60,375 nt of DNA from Leptospira sp. (lineage in GTDB: Bacteria > Spirochaetota > Leptospiria > Leptospirales > Leptospiraceae). Below the pieces are notes generated by a model, which did no database searches, was not told the DNA's origin, and saw nothing but the letters and a program-made list of their open reading frames with translations. Numbering within the stretch: the stretch's first letter is position 1; the number at the start of each line of letters is the position of its first letter. A program made the translations under genes and the position numbers. This document shows positions 1 to 8,767 of the stretch, one piece after another. The stretch spans positions 1-60,375 of the forward strand of contig JAPZRK010000078.1 in assembly GCA_027531445.1 (NCBI GenBank), read 5' to 3'.

Positions 1-158
1 AAGTGAATGAAGAAGGAGCAATGGTACGAAGATTCCAAGACGCTCCCGAAATCGATGAAGTCGTATTCGTCGAAGATTTAAATTTACATGTTGGTCAAAT
101 TGGCAAGGTATCTGTCGATAGCTTTTATGAATTGGATATGACAGGATCTTGGGTTTGA
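1..158 (+). CDS. rimO: RimO C-terminus (ribosomal protein S12 methylthiotransferase), 5' truncated
   Basis: Only the last 51 codons are in the window; the reading frame is open from base 3 to the TGA at 156-158. The visible tail has the APEID motif and the C-terminal TRAM-like segment (HVGQIGKVSV, then YELDMTGSWV) characteristic of MiaB/RimO radical-SAM methylthiotransferases. RimO modifies an aspartate of ribosomal protein S12 in the cytoplasm. The APEIDEVVFV spelling fits RimO better than MiaB. The stop lies one base before the pgsA start, so the two are probably cotranscribed. The radical SAM core is upstream and cannot be checked, so the RimO/MiaB choice rests on the tail alone. Confidence 0.7.
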   Translation, partial: VNEEGAMVRRFQDAPEIDEVVFVEDLNLHVGQIGKVSVDSFYELDMTGSWV

Positions 159-159
159 T

Positions 160-906
160 ATGGAAGATTGGAAAACCATAGCCAATCTTCCAAATTTACT
201 CACCGTTTTGCGAGTATTGGCGCTTCCTTTTTTTGTTTTTGCTCTCTTCCAGAAAGATATTGAATACCAAGTTTTCGCCTTTGTTTTGTTTGCTCTTGCT
301 TCCATCACTGATTTGATAGACGGATATTTAGCACGCAAGTGGAACCAGCAGACAGAGTTTGGAAAATTTTTAGATCCAATGGCTGATAAGGTACTTGTAA
401 TCGGCTGTTTTGTAGCATTTTTGTTTATCCACGAACCTATTGAAGTTTGGATGGTTCTCTTAATCATAGGCCGTGACATGCTGATCACATTCCTTCGTTA
501 TGTGGCTGTTAGATCGGGGACATCTTTACGCACAACGATGATGGGAAAGGTAAAGACCGCTTTCCAAATGGGAGCCATCTTAATCATATTGATTATCTTT
601 ATGCTGGTATCGGGCAATCGAAAGAATATGATCAATGAGATGTATGCTTTGGGAAAAACAGCTGGTCTTTCTACATTCGAGATTGCGACAGAAAATGCAA
701 AAAGTTTCTATGATACCATTCGAATGGATGTTCTACCCGAAACATCTGAGCTTATTACTTTGGCCGCCGCATTTGTTCCCTATTTCGGAATGTTACTTAC
801 AACTTTTATTACTGTCATCTCAGGTATGCGTTATATCGTCACCAATCATTCGTTACTTGGTTTTTCTAATTTAAAAAGGATTTTTTATGATCGAATCAAA
901 AGTTAA
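160..906 (+). CDS. pgsA: CDP-diacylglycerol--glycerol-3-phosphate 3-phosphatidyltransferase
   Basis: This is the committed enzyme of phosphatidylglycerol synthesis in the inner membrane: CDP-DAG plus glycerol-3-phosphate gives PG-phosphate and CMP. The CDP-alcohol phosphotransferase signature is complete: D51, D54-G55, A58-R59, G68, D72 and D76. Several hydrophobic membrane segments flank it (about 12-30, 37-50, 78-95, 130-150 and a C-terminal one). At 248 residues it is somewhat longer than the usual 180-200, with extra sequence around 150-200. The ATG sits one base after the rimO stop, and the 3' end overlaps trpD by 20 nt, implying translational coupling. Confidence 0.93.
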   Translation: MEDWKTIANLPNLLTVLRVLALPFFVFALFQKDIEYQVFAFVLFALASITDLIDGYLARKWNQQTEFGKFLDPMADKVLVIGCFVAFLFIHEPIEVWMVLLIIGRDMLITFLRYVAVRSGTSLRTTMMGKVKTAFQMGAILIILIIFMLVSGNRKNMINEMYALGKTAGLSTFEIATENAKSFYDTIRMDVLPETSELITLAAAFVPYFGMLLTTFITVISGMRYIVTNHSLLGFSNLKRIFYDRIKS

Positions 907-1933
907 ATCCCTTCTTGAAAACATTATTTCCTCGCAAGATCTGACGCAGTCGGAGGCTCATTATTTTCTCAATGAAGTAATGAAAGGGAATGTGTCCGAA
1001 ATCATTTTGTCGGCTTTTTTAACAGCGCTTAAGATCAAAGGTGAGACGGAAGAAGAATTGACAGGCTTCGTTTTGGCAATGAGAGAAAATGCAGAAAAGC
1101 CAAAACAAAAGTTTGACTTTGATTTTATGGATACTTGCGGAACGGGAGGAGATGGGAAGGGTTCCTTCAATGTGTCTACACTCTCTGCATTTACTTTGGC
1201 AAGTCTTGGGGTCAAAGTTGCAAAACATGGAAATCGTTCTGTTTCTTCCCTTTCTGGATCTTCCGATATTTTACAATCGATTGGTTATGACCTCGACCGA
1301 AGCAAAGAGGATCTAACCGCTGAATTTTTAAAAACTGGTTTTGTATTCTTATTTGCGCAGAGCTGGCACCCATCCATGAAATATGCGGGACCGGTCAGAA
1401 GGGAGTTGGGAATCCGTACGTTTTTTAATCTGATTGGACCCTTATCCAATCCATTTGCGCCAACCCACCAAGTTTTGGGTGTCTATGACTCTTCGCTCGT
1501 CGTTCCTGTTTCTAGAATATTGGCACAATTGGGCATCAAAAAATCAGTTACCTGTCATTCTCGCGATGGAATGGACGAGTTTTCCATTTTTGCACCAACG
1601 GATTACGCTTTTTTTGATGGCAAGACGACGGAATCCCTAGTCTTCGATCCTAAAGTTCTAAAATCACTGTTTCCTCTAAAGGAAGAGGAAGTTTTTTCAA
1701 AATCCAAAGAAGAATCGTCTGCTCATTTTTTTGAAATTTTGAAAGGTGCAAAAACTTCCGGGACAGACCTAGTTGCCCTAAATGCGGGAGTAGCTTTATT
1801 CGTCGCAGGTAAAGTGGGATCGATAAGCGAGGGTTTTGAAATGGCAAAAGAGGCTCTCTTATCAAAAAAAGTTTTAGAATTTGTCAGGGAAACATTGAAT
1901 TTAAGCCAAGTGGTTTCATCTTTGGACAAATAG
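887..1933 (+). CDS. trpD: Anthranilate phosphoribosyltransferase
   Basis: This enzyme transfers phosphoribose from PRPP to anthranilate, the second step of tryptophan synthesis. The 348 residues match the family length. The glycine-rich PRPP site DTCGTGGDGKGSFNVST is at about 82-98, followed by KHGNRSVSS and the GxR-FN-GPLSNP segment typical of TrpD. It starts inside the 3' end of pgsA (20 nt overlap) and ends 6 nt before yajC. No other trp genes are nearby, so tryptophan genes are dispersed here and trpD travels with a membrane and secretion operon. Confidence 0.95.
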   Translation: MIESKVKSLLENIISSQDLTQSEAHYFLNEVMKGNVSEIILSAFLTALKIKGETEEELTGFVLAMRENAEKPKQKFDFDFMDTCGTGGDGKGSFNVSTLSAFTLASLGVKVAKHGNRSVSSLSGSSDILQSIGYDLDRSKEDLTAEFLKTGFVFLFAQSWHPSMKYAGPVRRELGIRTFFNLIGPLSNPFAPTHQVLGVYDSSLVVPVSRILAQLGIKKSVTCHSRDGMDEFSIFAPTDYAFFDGKTTESLVFDPKVLKSLFPLKEEEVFSKSKEESSAHFFEILKGAKTSGTDLVALNAGVALFVAGKVGSISEGFEMAKEALLSKKVLEFVRETLNLSQVVSSLDK

Positions 1934-1939
1934 ATAGTT

Positions 1940-2272
1940 ATGTACACACTCATTCAAATCCTAAGCCCCTTTTTCCTATTTGCCCAAGATGCAGCCGGTG
2001 ATAGCACTCGTTCCTCCCTTCAGTCTTTGCTCATCATTCCGATCATGCTTGTTGCTATGTATTTCCTTGTGATCCTTCCTAATAAAAAGGAAGATAAAAA
2101 AAGAAAAGAAATGATCGCCGCACTCCAAAAAGGCGACAGCGTAGTGACTAGCAGTGGCGTGCATGGCAAAATAGTCGAATTTAAAGACAATAACGAAACA
2201 GTTGTTATCAGTGTTAGCGCAAATACAAATATTACATTTGAAACTAGCGCAATTCTAAAAAAGAAAGCCTAA
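1940..2272 (+). CDS. yajC: Preprotein translocase subunit YajC
   Basis: A small bitopic membrane protein of 110 residues that associates with SecDF. It has one transmembrane helix (about 29-46, ending MYFLVILPNKKEDKKRKEM) followed by the conserved YajC core (LQKGDSVVTSSGVHGKIVEF). Its position just upstream of secD and secF, with one small gene between, is the classical yajC-secD-secF order. It begins 6 nt after trpD and ends 2 nt before the next gene, so it lies within a continuous operon. Confidence 0.93.
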   Translation: MYTLIQILSPFFLFAQDAAGDSTRSSLQSLLIIPIMLVAMYFLVILPNKKEDKKRKEMIAALQKGDSVVTSSGVHGKIVEFKDNNETVVISVSANTNITFETSAILKKKA

Positions 2273-2274
2273 TC

Positions 2275-2916
2275 ATGAAAACCATTATCTCCATACTCAC
2301 ATTCTTTTTTGTTTTTATTGGAGAGGTATGGGCTCAAGACAATTTAGATTTTTTGGATAAGGTCAACGACAAACCGAAGACATCGACCACGACTACTACC
2401 ACACAAGTAAAGTCAAAAGATGAATCGACAACTTCGACTAAGAAGTCTTTGGCGACACAGACTACAAAAAAGAAAAAGTCAAAAAAGAAAAATCAAAATT
2501 CTCTAACGAACGCAAATCAAATTACGCCGACCACGAATTTAAACACAACTACTAATACATTGACACCTCAGACTAATCCTGTTGAATCAAAACCAGTCGT
2601 GATTCAAGAGCCACAAGTCAAACAGGAAGAAGAAGTTGTCATGAAAGGTTTGTGGATCGAACCAGAAGTAGTTGTAGAACCGGATGGTCTTCCAGGATTT
2701 GCGTCGGATCTATCCTTTGGTCGCTCACAGACGGGAGAGGAAACGAAGTCAGGAACTTCTCAGGCAACAGCGACCTCAAAACCTCTCTTTAGTTTTTCGG
2801 AATTTTTTGATAAATACAAAAAAGCTATGATGATACTTGGGATTATTATCCTATTCGCATTCTATAGATTGCGTTTAGCAAAACCAAGTTCAAGTAGCAG
2901 ACCTTACAGAAGATAA
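2275..2916 (+). CDS. Thr/Lys-rich protein with signal peptide and C-terminal membrane helix (unknown, SecDF-linked)
   Basis: I do not recognise this 213-residue protein. It has an N-terminal signal peptide (residues 1-20, cleavage plausible after VWA), and a low-complexity extracytoplasmic stretch from about 35 to 105. That stretch is almost entirely Thr, Lys, Ser, Asn and Gln, with runs such as STTTTTTQVKSK. A more ordinary segment follows at 115-170, then a single transmembrane helix at about 184-199 and a short basic tail. The topology (signal, linker, single helix, basic tail) resembles FliO-type proteins, but that is only a shape analogy. It is sandwiched between yajC and secD, so a role in secretion or membrane protein assembly is inferred from position. 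Confidence 0.75.
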   Translation: MKTIISILTFFFVFIGEVWAQDNLDFLDKVNDKPKTSTTTTTTQVKSKDESTTSTKKSLATQTTKKKKSKKKNQNSLTNANQITPTTNLNTTTNTLTPQTNPVESKPVVIQEPQVKQEEEVVMKGLWIEPEVVVEPDGLPGFASDLSFGRSQTGEETKSGTSQATATSKPLFSFSEFFDKYKKAMMILGIIILFAFYRLRLAKPSSSSRPYRR

Positions 2917-2937
2917 TTTAACCCAGGAGCCTTTGTT

Positions 2938-4872
2938 TTGCGATCGTTCAGCTTATTATTAATACCCGCGTTTATTTTAGCGGTTTCATTTACGATTCTT
3001 TACCCAAATTTTGCCGAGCGTACTCTGCACTTAACCATCCAACCTGATGTTTACAATTTAGATACCGCTACACAAGATAGTTTGACCTCGAGCTTTTTTG
3101 AAAAATGGCAAAAAGATTACGGTGCATCCTCACAATGGACGATCGAACCGAAATCAGGTTTGCCTGCTAAGGAGATCGGCTTTTATAAAATCCATGGAAG
3201 ATTTATTACTTCTGCAAAAATCAATCAAATGTCCCAAGAAAACCAACTTCTTGTTTGGGAATCTAAAAACAAAGTAGAACCAACGATGATTGAAGATCTC
3301 ATCCGAGGTGGTAAATCTCTTTCCATTAAACTCGGGTTAGACTTGCAAGGTGGTATGAGGGTCGTTTTAAAAGGTGATTTTGACGACTATACCAAAAAGT
3401 TGCGAGATATTTATGCAAGAGAGATAGCTGATCAAAAACTGATTTTAGCAGATGCAACAAAGTCGGCTGAAGATAAACAAAAAGCAACAGATCGGCTTTC
3501 TGAAATAGAATCAAATTTTGAACTTTCACCGATGAGAAAACTTGTTGAGTTAGAAAAAGCAAAGATGATCATAGACAACCGTCTAACAAGTCAAAACTTA
3601 ACTGAACCTCAAGTCCGAATTCAAAAAGAACAAGATGCTATTGAAGTTTCTCTGCCAGGAGTTTCAAACTCAGCATCCATACTTGAAATCTTACAAAATA
3701 CCGAAACTGTTGAATACCGCATAGAGGAACCAAGTCCCTTTTTGTTCCGATCTCGTATTGAAGAAAATGAGCGGAAGTGGATGGAACTTGGAAAAAGAGA
3801 AGAAACTGATATCTTCAAATTTCAAGAAATCGTAAAAAATAAACTGGGTAAAAAAGTTCAGGATGCTTTCATCGAAGGACTTGAAAAAAAATACAATATC
3901 CCTCCCGAGTATAAGATATTTGCTTATTGGAGAAGGGGAGAATCAGCGAAATCTGCATTATTACCACGTAGCTTTGCGGTGTTAGAAAGAAAGATTTCTT
4001 TATCAGGAAATGATATGACGAATGCACAGCCGTCCTTTAACTCCAATAGTTATGGATGGATGGTAAGCTTCACATTAACTCCTAGTGGAGCAGAAAAATT
4101 CTTTGATTTAACTTCGCAGAACCGAGGCCGCAATCTATCGATTGTTTGGGGAGATAAAGTTGTCTCGAATCCAGTAATCAATGATCCGATTGCTGGTGGC
4201 CGTGCTGAAATTTCTGGAAGTTTTAGCCAAGAAGAAGCCATTCGACTTGCGAATGTGATTTCCGAAGGAGCCTTACCTATTCCTCTTTCCGTATTAGAAA
4301 TGCGCTTTATCGGACCGACACTTGGTATCGAATCCATCGAAGTAGGAATTCGGGCAGTGATCATTGGATTTCTCCTAGTGATGCTTTACATGATTCTATA
4401 TTATCGTTTGGGTGGATTGCTTGCAGATGTTTCTCTTTTGGCAAATATCATCATTCTTGCATCTTTATTGACGCTTATGGATTTTACACTGACATTGCCG
4501 GGTCTTGCGGGCGTTATATTGACAGTTGGTATGGCGGTTGATGCCAATGTCATTATCTATGAAAGGATTCGGGAAGAGTTGGAAGTCGGAAGGCCACTTA
4601 CCATTGCTGTGACGCAAGGTTTTGAAAATGCATTTTGGACCATTATGGACTCGAATCTCACAACGTTGATCGCAGGTATTCTAATGATTCGACTAGGGAA
4701 TGGTCCGATCAAAGGTTTTGCGATTACTCTTTGTTGGGGAATCGTCACGACTCTTTTTACATCACTTTTCCTATCTAGAATGTTTATGGAACTTTTGGTC
4801 AATAGAACGAGTATCCGTCATTTAAACTTACGCCCATTCTTCTTTGGTAAAACGGTAGTAACACATGTTTAA
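2938..4872 (+). CDS. secD: Protein translocase subunit SecD
   Basis: An inner membrane RND-type subunit that uses proton motive force to help preproteins leave the Sec channel. It has an N-terminal membrane helix (5-22), the conserved GLDLQGGMRVVLKGDF segment at about 134-149, a large periplasmic domain, and a C-terminal bundle of five or so helices with AVDANVIIYERIREEL. At 644 residues it is a normal length. The start is TTG, chosen because an AGGAG lies about 8 nt upstream and there is no earlier ATG in frame. Its 3' end overlaps secF by 8 nt. Confidence 0.95.
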   Translation: MRSFSLLLIPAFILAVSFTILYPNFAERTLHLTIQPDVYNLDTATQDSLTSSFFEKWQKDYGASSQWTIEPKSGLPAKEIGFYKIHGRFITSAKINQMSQENQLLVWESKNKVEPTMIEDLIRGGKSLSIKLGLDLQGGMRVVLKGDFDDYTKKLRDIYAREIADQKLILADATKSAEDKQKATDRLSEIESNFELSPMRKLVELEKAKMIIDNRLTSQNLTEPQVRIQKEQDAIEVSLPGVSNSASILEILQNTETVEYRIEEPSPFLFRSRIEENERKWMELGKREETDIFKFQEIVKNKLGKKVQDAFIEGLEKKYNIPPEYKIFAYWRRGESAKSALLPRSFAVLERKISLSGNDMTNAQPSFNSNSYGWMVSFTLTPSGAEKFFDLTSQNRGRNLSIVWGDKVVSNPVINDPIAGGRAEISGSFSQEEAIRLANVISEGALPIPLSVLEMRFIGPTLGIESIEVGIRAVIIGFLLVMLYMILYYRLGGLLADVSLLANIIILASLLTLMDFTLTLPGLAGVILTVGMAVDANVIIYERIREELEVGRPLTIAVTQGFENAFWTIMDSNLTTLIAGILMIRLGNGPIKGFAITLCWGIVTTLFTSLFLSRMFMELLVNRTSIRHLNLRPFFFGKTVVTHV

Positions 4873-5806
4873 TTTTAATTATACAAAATACAAAGCGATC
4901 ACACTCACAACATCATTTGTTGCCATATTATTGGGTTTCGTCATAACTTACGTAAAGTTTGGTGGCTTTGCACATTCTTTGGATTTTGATGGAGGACTTC
5001 GTTCTGTCGTTGAACTTCCGATGGGAAAATCGAGAACCGATCTTGAAAGTTATTTCAAAAAATCGGAGATTGAGGCAGTCGTAATCTTATTAGAAAAAGA
5101 AAAAAATATCTATCAAATGGATATTGGACTAGGTTCGATTGCAAAGATTGAAGAGCAGTATATGGCCATCCCTGATGCTGAGAGAGAAGCGGGAACCTCC
5201 TCGATTGATAAATTTGTGATCACTCTCCGACGAGAGTTCCAGCTCCCAAAAGAGAACATCCTCTCGGCGGACCAAGTTGGTGCTGTTGTGGGTAGCGAGC
5301 TTACATCCACGGGGATCACTCTGCTACTCACCACTCTTGGAATCATTCTCCTTTATTTGAGTTATCGTTCTCAGTTTAAGTTTGCTCTTGCATCGGCGAT
5401 TGCCTTAATCCATGATATCTTGTTTACGTTAGCGATGATAGGCTTCTTTCAAATCAAACCTTCTGTTCCGATTATTGCCGCACTACTTACGTTACTCGGT
5501 TACTCGATCAATGATAAGATTGTTGTCTTCGATCGAATCAGAGAAAATTCACATGGAAAGGATAACCTTTCCCTTTCCAATATCATCAATGTTTCCATTG
5601 GACAAACGTTAGGTCGAACCATCAATACATCACTAACTACTCTGATATCAGTTGTGGCAATCCTTGTCGGCGGAGCGGTTGAACTCTACGACTTTGCCAT
5701 TGTTCTCATTTTTGGTGTGCTAGTTGGAACTTACTCTTCGATTTTTATTGCCGCGCCTATTTCTGAAATTTACGACCAATTTCGTAGAAAAAGAAAACTT
5801 GCTTAA
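4865..5806 (+). CDS. secF: Protein translocase subunit SecF
   Basis: Partner of SecD in the SecDF-YajC complex. It has an N-terminal helix, the SLDFDGGLRSVVEL motif near 38-51, and a C-terminal five-helix region containing GYSINDKIVVFDRIREN, the SecF equivalent of the SecD proton-relay helix. Its 313 residues are normal for the family. The ATG lies within the last codons of secD (8 nt overlap), so translation is coupled and stoichiometric expression is likely. ribD follows after 3 nt. Confidence 0.95.
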   Translation: MFNFNYTKYKAITLTTSFVAILLGFVITYVKFGGFAHSLDFDGGLRSVVELPMGKSRTDLESYFKKSEIEAVVILLEKEKNIYQMDIGLGSIAKIEEQYMAIPDAEREAGTSSIDKFVITLRREFQLPKENILSADQVGAVVGSELTSTGITLLLTTLGIILLYLSYRSQFKFALASAIALIHDILFTLAMIGFFQIKPSVPIIAALLTLLGYSINDKIVVFDRIRENSHGKDNLSLSNIINVSIGQTLGRTINTSLTTLISVVAILVGGAVELYDFAIVLIFGVLVGTYSSIFIAAPISEIYDQFRRKRKLA

Positions 5807-5809
5807 CAT

Positions 5810-7087
5810 GTGGATTCTAAAAAACTCAAGAATGTAATTCTTAAAATCAAGTGGTTGTCTTTTCTAGCAATGGGAAAGACATCTCCTAATCCCCCAGTAG
5901 CCGCGGTAATCACGAATAGCTCAGGTGACATTCTTGCATTTGGAAATACGCAAATGGTTGGGTTTTCGCATGCAGAAAGAGAGGCGTATCGAGACTTAGA
6001 TCAAAAGATATCGATGGGACTCGATACGCAAGCAGAATCGAAACAAGGCCATAATCTCTTTGTCAGTTTAGAGCCCTGCACTCATACAGGAAAAACCCCG
6101 CCTTGCCGAGATTTGGTGATAGAACGCAGTCCTTCAAAGGTAATGCTTGGTTGGAAAGACCCCAATCCACTCGTGCTTTCTGGAGATTGGGAAGCCTATC
6201 AAAAGCAAGGCATCGAAATCAGATTGCATCCACTGATTGCGCAAAGCTCCTATCCTTTTTTACACGGATTTTTTCAAAGAATCAAAAAGAATCGTCCATG
6301 GGTCTGGGTAAAATCCGCGATCACAAGTGACGGATTTTATGCAACTCACGAGCCGTCGAACCAACCGATCAGCAGTTCAGAAAGTCAATTTTATCTACAA
6401 ATGCTTAGAGCTAAGTTTGATGCTATTGTTGTTGGTCCAAAAACGATGCAAGTGGACGAGCCAGGTTTGGATTTTCGTTTAAATGAGGATGATTTTCATT
6501 CAAAAGGCGAGGTGTCTAAGATTGATTTTGGGAAGATAGCTGAATTTTTTTCCCCAGGAGAACAGATGTTAGATAGCTTGTTCGCTGAATCAAATGCAGA
6601 GTGTTATTCGGAACATGTATCTAATTTGAATTCCTACCAACCTTGGAGAGTTTTTATTTTGAAGGAAGGATTGGAAATCGCTTCCTCCTTTATGGAAAAA
6701 CAAAAAGCGCTAAATGAAAGGTATGGCAAGAAACTCTGTCTCTTCTATCTTGTGACCAGCTCGCATAAATATGGAACCCCTGATCTGACTCACTTTTCTG
6801 AGTTATCAACGCTAAGTGATTTTCCGATTTTGAAAATCACAGATATGGATTCTGACCTCTTTTTTAAAGACCTAACCAATCATGGTGTCAATACAGTAAT
6901 CTTGGAAGCTGGTTCTTTTGTATGGAATTTTGTAAAAGAGAACTTGGATGTGAATGATTGTATACTTACCATCCAAAGCGAAAAGGAATGGAAAGAAGGG
7001 AAATCCTTCTTAGGACTCAATCAGTTTGAAAAACAAATTCAATACCAAGTGGGGCCTGACTTGTGGCAAATCGAAATGAAATCTTAA
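5810..7087 (+). CDS. ribD: Bifunctional diaminohydroxyphosphoribosylaminopyrimidine deaminase / reductase
   Basis: Catalyses steps two and three of riboflavin synthesis: deamination of the GTP cyclohydrolase II product, then reduction of its ribosyl group. The deaminase half is clear: zinc ligands H54-A-E56, C90 and C99 in PC...PPC, with SPNPPV near 25-30. The reductase half from about 165 is recognisable (WVKSAITSDGF, LRAKFDAIVVGPKTM, D-EPGLDFR) but diverged, with a long insertion after the LDFR motif. At 425 residues it is longer than the usual 360-380. The GTG start is the only start directly after secF. It ends convergently, overlapping the next minus-strand gene by 4 nt. Confidence 0.92.
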   Translation: MDSKKLKNVILKIKWLSFLAMGKTSPNPPVAAVITNSSGDILAFGNTQMVGFSHAEREAYRDLDQKISMGLDTQAESKQGHNLFVSLEPCTHTGKTPPCRDLVIERSPSKVMLGWKDPNPLVLSGDWEAYQKQGIEIRLHPLIAQSSYPFLHGFFQRIKKNRPWVWVKSAITSDGFYATHEPSNQPISSSESQFYLQMLRAKFDAIVVGPKTMQVDEPGLDFRLNEDDFHSKGEVSKIDFGKIAEFFSPGEQMLDSLFAESNAECYSEHVSNLNSYQPWRVFILKEGLEIASSFMEKQKALNERYGKKLCLFYLVTSSHKYGTPDLTHFSELSTLSDFPILKITDMDSDLFFKDLTNHGVNTVILEAGSFVWNFVKENLDVNDCILTIQSEKEWKEGKSFLGLNQFEKQIQYQVGPDLWQIEMKS

Positions 7088-7713
7088 GGTTCTTTATGAC
7101 TACCACTTCTTAATTTTTTTCTCAACCGACTTAAAGAAACAGGTGTAATACCCAGGTAAGAGGAAATATGGATTTGCGATAATTCTTCTTCGATGTTAGG
7201 TCTCGCTATTAATAGATTTCGATATCTTTCTTCGGCAGATAAAGTGAGCAGTTCGAATTCGCGCCTTGCTTTTTTTATGAATAAGGTTTCGGCGATCACT
7301 CTTCCGAATCGTTGCCAATGTGGATTCGAATCTAGTAAATCCTGAAAATGATTAAAGTTAGCAATGGCAATGACAGACGTTTGAATCGCGCGAATTGAGC
7401 AAGTAGAAGGGAGTCCACTTAACAAATCATAGTAGGATCCAGTAAAATCTCCAGGAAAATTAAAGGATTTTATGTATTCATCTCCTTTTTTTGTGAGATA
7501 ATATTCTTTCAAAACACCGCTCAAAACAAAACCAAGGTTTGTTGCAACTTTACCTTCTTTGATGAAGTAGTGACCAGCTTTCAATTCATGCAGGGAAAAA
7601 AATGATCTTGGCAGTTTTTTCCACACATCGTTCGGGATCGGAGAAATACTACAGATTCGTTGATAGATAAGCTCCAAATGGGAATCATTGAGTACATCGG
7701 ATGTTTGAATCAC
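7084..7713 (-). CDS. Crp/Fnr-family transcriptional regulator
   Basis: A cytoplasmic regulator of 209 residues. Residues about 30-130 form a cyclic-nucleotide-binding-like beta barrel (KAGHYFIKEG, LGFVLSGVLKEYY, FNFPGDFTGSYYD). The C-terminal 50 residues form a winged helix whose recognition region is SQIHISSYLGITPVSLSRLR. The barrel lacks the usual GE-hhhhh-R-A phosphate-binding signature, so cAMP binding is doubtful. It lies 36 nt downstream of a lipoprotein hydrolase on the same strand, so the two probably form an operon. The large palindrome in front of that operon (8679-8712) is a plausible target for this protein. Confidence 0.85.
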   Translation of the reverse strand: MIQTSDVLNDSHLELIYQRICSISPIPNDVWKKLPRSFFSLHELKAGHYFIKEGKVATNLGFVLSGVLKEYYLTKKGDEYIKSFNFPGDFTGSYYDLLSGLPSTCSIRAIQTSVIAIANFNHFQDLLDSNPHWQRFGRVIAETLFIKKARREFELLTLSAEERYRNLLIARPNIEEELSQIHISSYLGITPVSLSRLRKKLRSGSHKEP

Positions 7714-7749
7714 ACATATGAGATTTCAAAAAAAAAGGCATTGGTCAAT

Positions 7750-8640
7750 CTAAAGATTGTATTTTGCTAAGAAGCCAAACGTGAATTGAAGGAATCTTTC
7801 TGGATCTTCAGCAAAAGGTATGTGGCCTGTTTCCAAGAGAACAAGTTCCGAATTCGAGATTCTTTCATTCAGGTCTTTGCCAAATTTTGGATAAATCACT
7901 GGATCATTTTTACCCCAAAGGATGAGAGTAGGCTTTTGAATTTGTGATACTTTATCCCGAAGGTTATATTTCTCATCGAGAAAACTTTTCCATAATAGCG
8001 CATTCGTTTCAATCGCTTGAGGTGCGAACTTCGATTTTTTTACCCGATTCAATATTTGAATGGTGTGAGTGTTTTCTATTTTTATGTAGAATCTTGGAAA
8101 TAGGTTCCATACAAGCGAAGTAAACCAGGGAGATGATTTGAGTTTGATAAATGTCTTAGAAAAAAAATCTAACTCATTCATGCCGCCTGTATCAATTAAA
8201 ATAAGTCCTTTCACAAGATGCGGATGGTCGAGTGAAAGCTTCATTGCGGCAAAACCTCCGATCGAATTTCCCATAAGAGTGGATCCTTCAGGTGCTTTTT
8301 TATTCAAAAATTCCTTCAAAAGAATAGGGAAGTAAATCGCTGAAATTTCTTTCTCAGATGTCCAAATGGATTTTCCATGTCCAGGCCAGTCGATGCGGAT
8401 CACTTCATATTTATTTGTAAGTGTAGGCATGATCGAGTCAAAGTCATGGTGATCATGTCCGGCCGCATGTAGGAGTATGAGTTTTGGACCCTTACCTTCG
8501 GTATAATATGCAATTTTCCCAAAGGAACTTTCAAAGTAATCTGTTGGGACATCTTCAGATTCTTCCATGTCTTTTTTTGAGATACTGTTACAATTGATTG
8601 ATACGGCACATAAGATGAAACAAAGAATATATAGATTCAT
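7750..8640 (-). CDS. Alpha/beta hydrolase, probable lipoprotein
   Basis: A 296-residue alpha/beta-hydrolase fold protein. The N terminus is a hydrophobic signal ending SINC (Cys17), a loose lipobox of the kind used by spirochaetes, so it is probably anchored in the envelope. The fold markers are LLHAAGHDHHDF (oxyanion region), the nucleophile elbow GNSIGG with Ser126, an acid in LWGKNDPV and the catalytic His in ETGHIPFAEDPERF. The substrate cannot be told from sequence. It is the first gene of a two-gene minus-strand unit with the Crp/Fnr-type regulator, inserted between ribD and ribE. Confidence 0.85.
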   Translation of the reverse strand: MNLYILCFILCAVSINCNSISKKDMEESEDVPTDYFESSFGKIAYYTEGKGPKLILLHAAGHDHHDFDSIMPTLTNKYEVIRIDWPGHGKSIWTSEKEISAIYFPILLKEFLNKKAPEGSTLMGNSIGGFAAMKLSLDHPHLVKGLILIDTGGMNELDFFSKTFIKLKSSPWFTSLVWNLFPRFYIKIENTHTIQILNRVKKSKFAPQAIETNALLWKSFLDEKYNLRDKVSQIQKPTLILWGKNDPVIYPKFGKDLNERISNSELVLLETGHIPFAEDPERFLQFTFGFLAKYNL

Positions 8641-8678
8641 GGTAAGATTTTATCGAAACTGTGCGTAAAGGTCAATGT

Positions 8679-8712
8679 GTTATGAACATAGACTCGTTGA
8701 ATGTTCATTAAC
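8679..8712. promoter_or_regulatory. Large inverted repeat, candidate operator
   Basis: The arms TGAACAT (8683-8689) and ATGTTCA (8701-8707) match perfectly across an 11-nt spacer. They extend outward as GTTA and TAAC with one bulged A. The repeat lies 39 nt upstream of the hydrolase start and 55 nt upstream of ribE, in the divergent intergenic region. The spacing is wider than a classical Crp site. It could serve the neighbouring Crp/Fnr-family regulator or another dimeric repressor; this is inference from position. Confidence 0.5.
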
Positions 8713-8767
8713 ATAGGATAAGATTGATTCGTTGACGAATTCGATATTTCAATTTTCATGGAACCAT

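Noticed and set aside
8732..8767. Upstream TTG start for riboflavin synthase
   Set aside because: The family starts MFTGIIE, which is the ATG at 8768; the 12 extra residues are unconserved.
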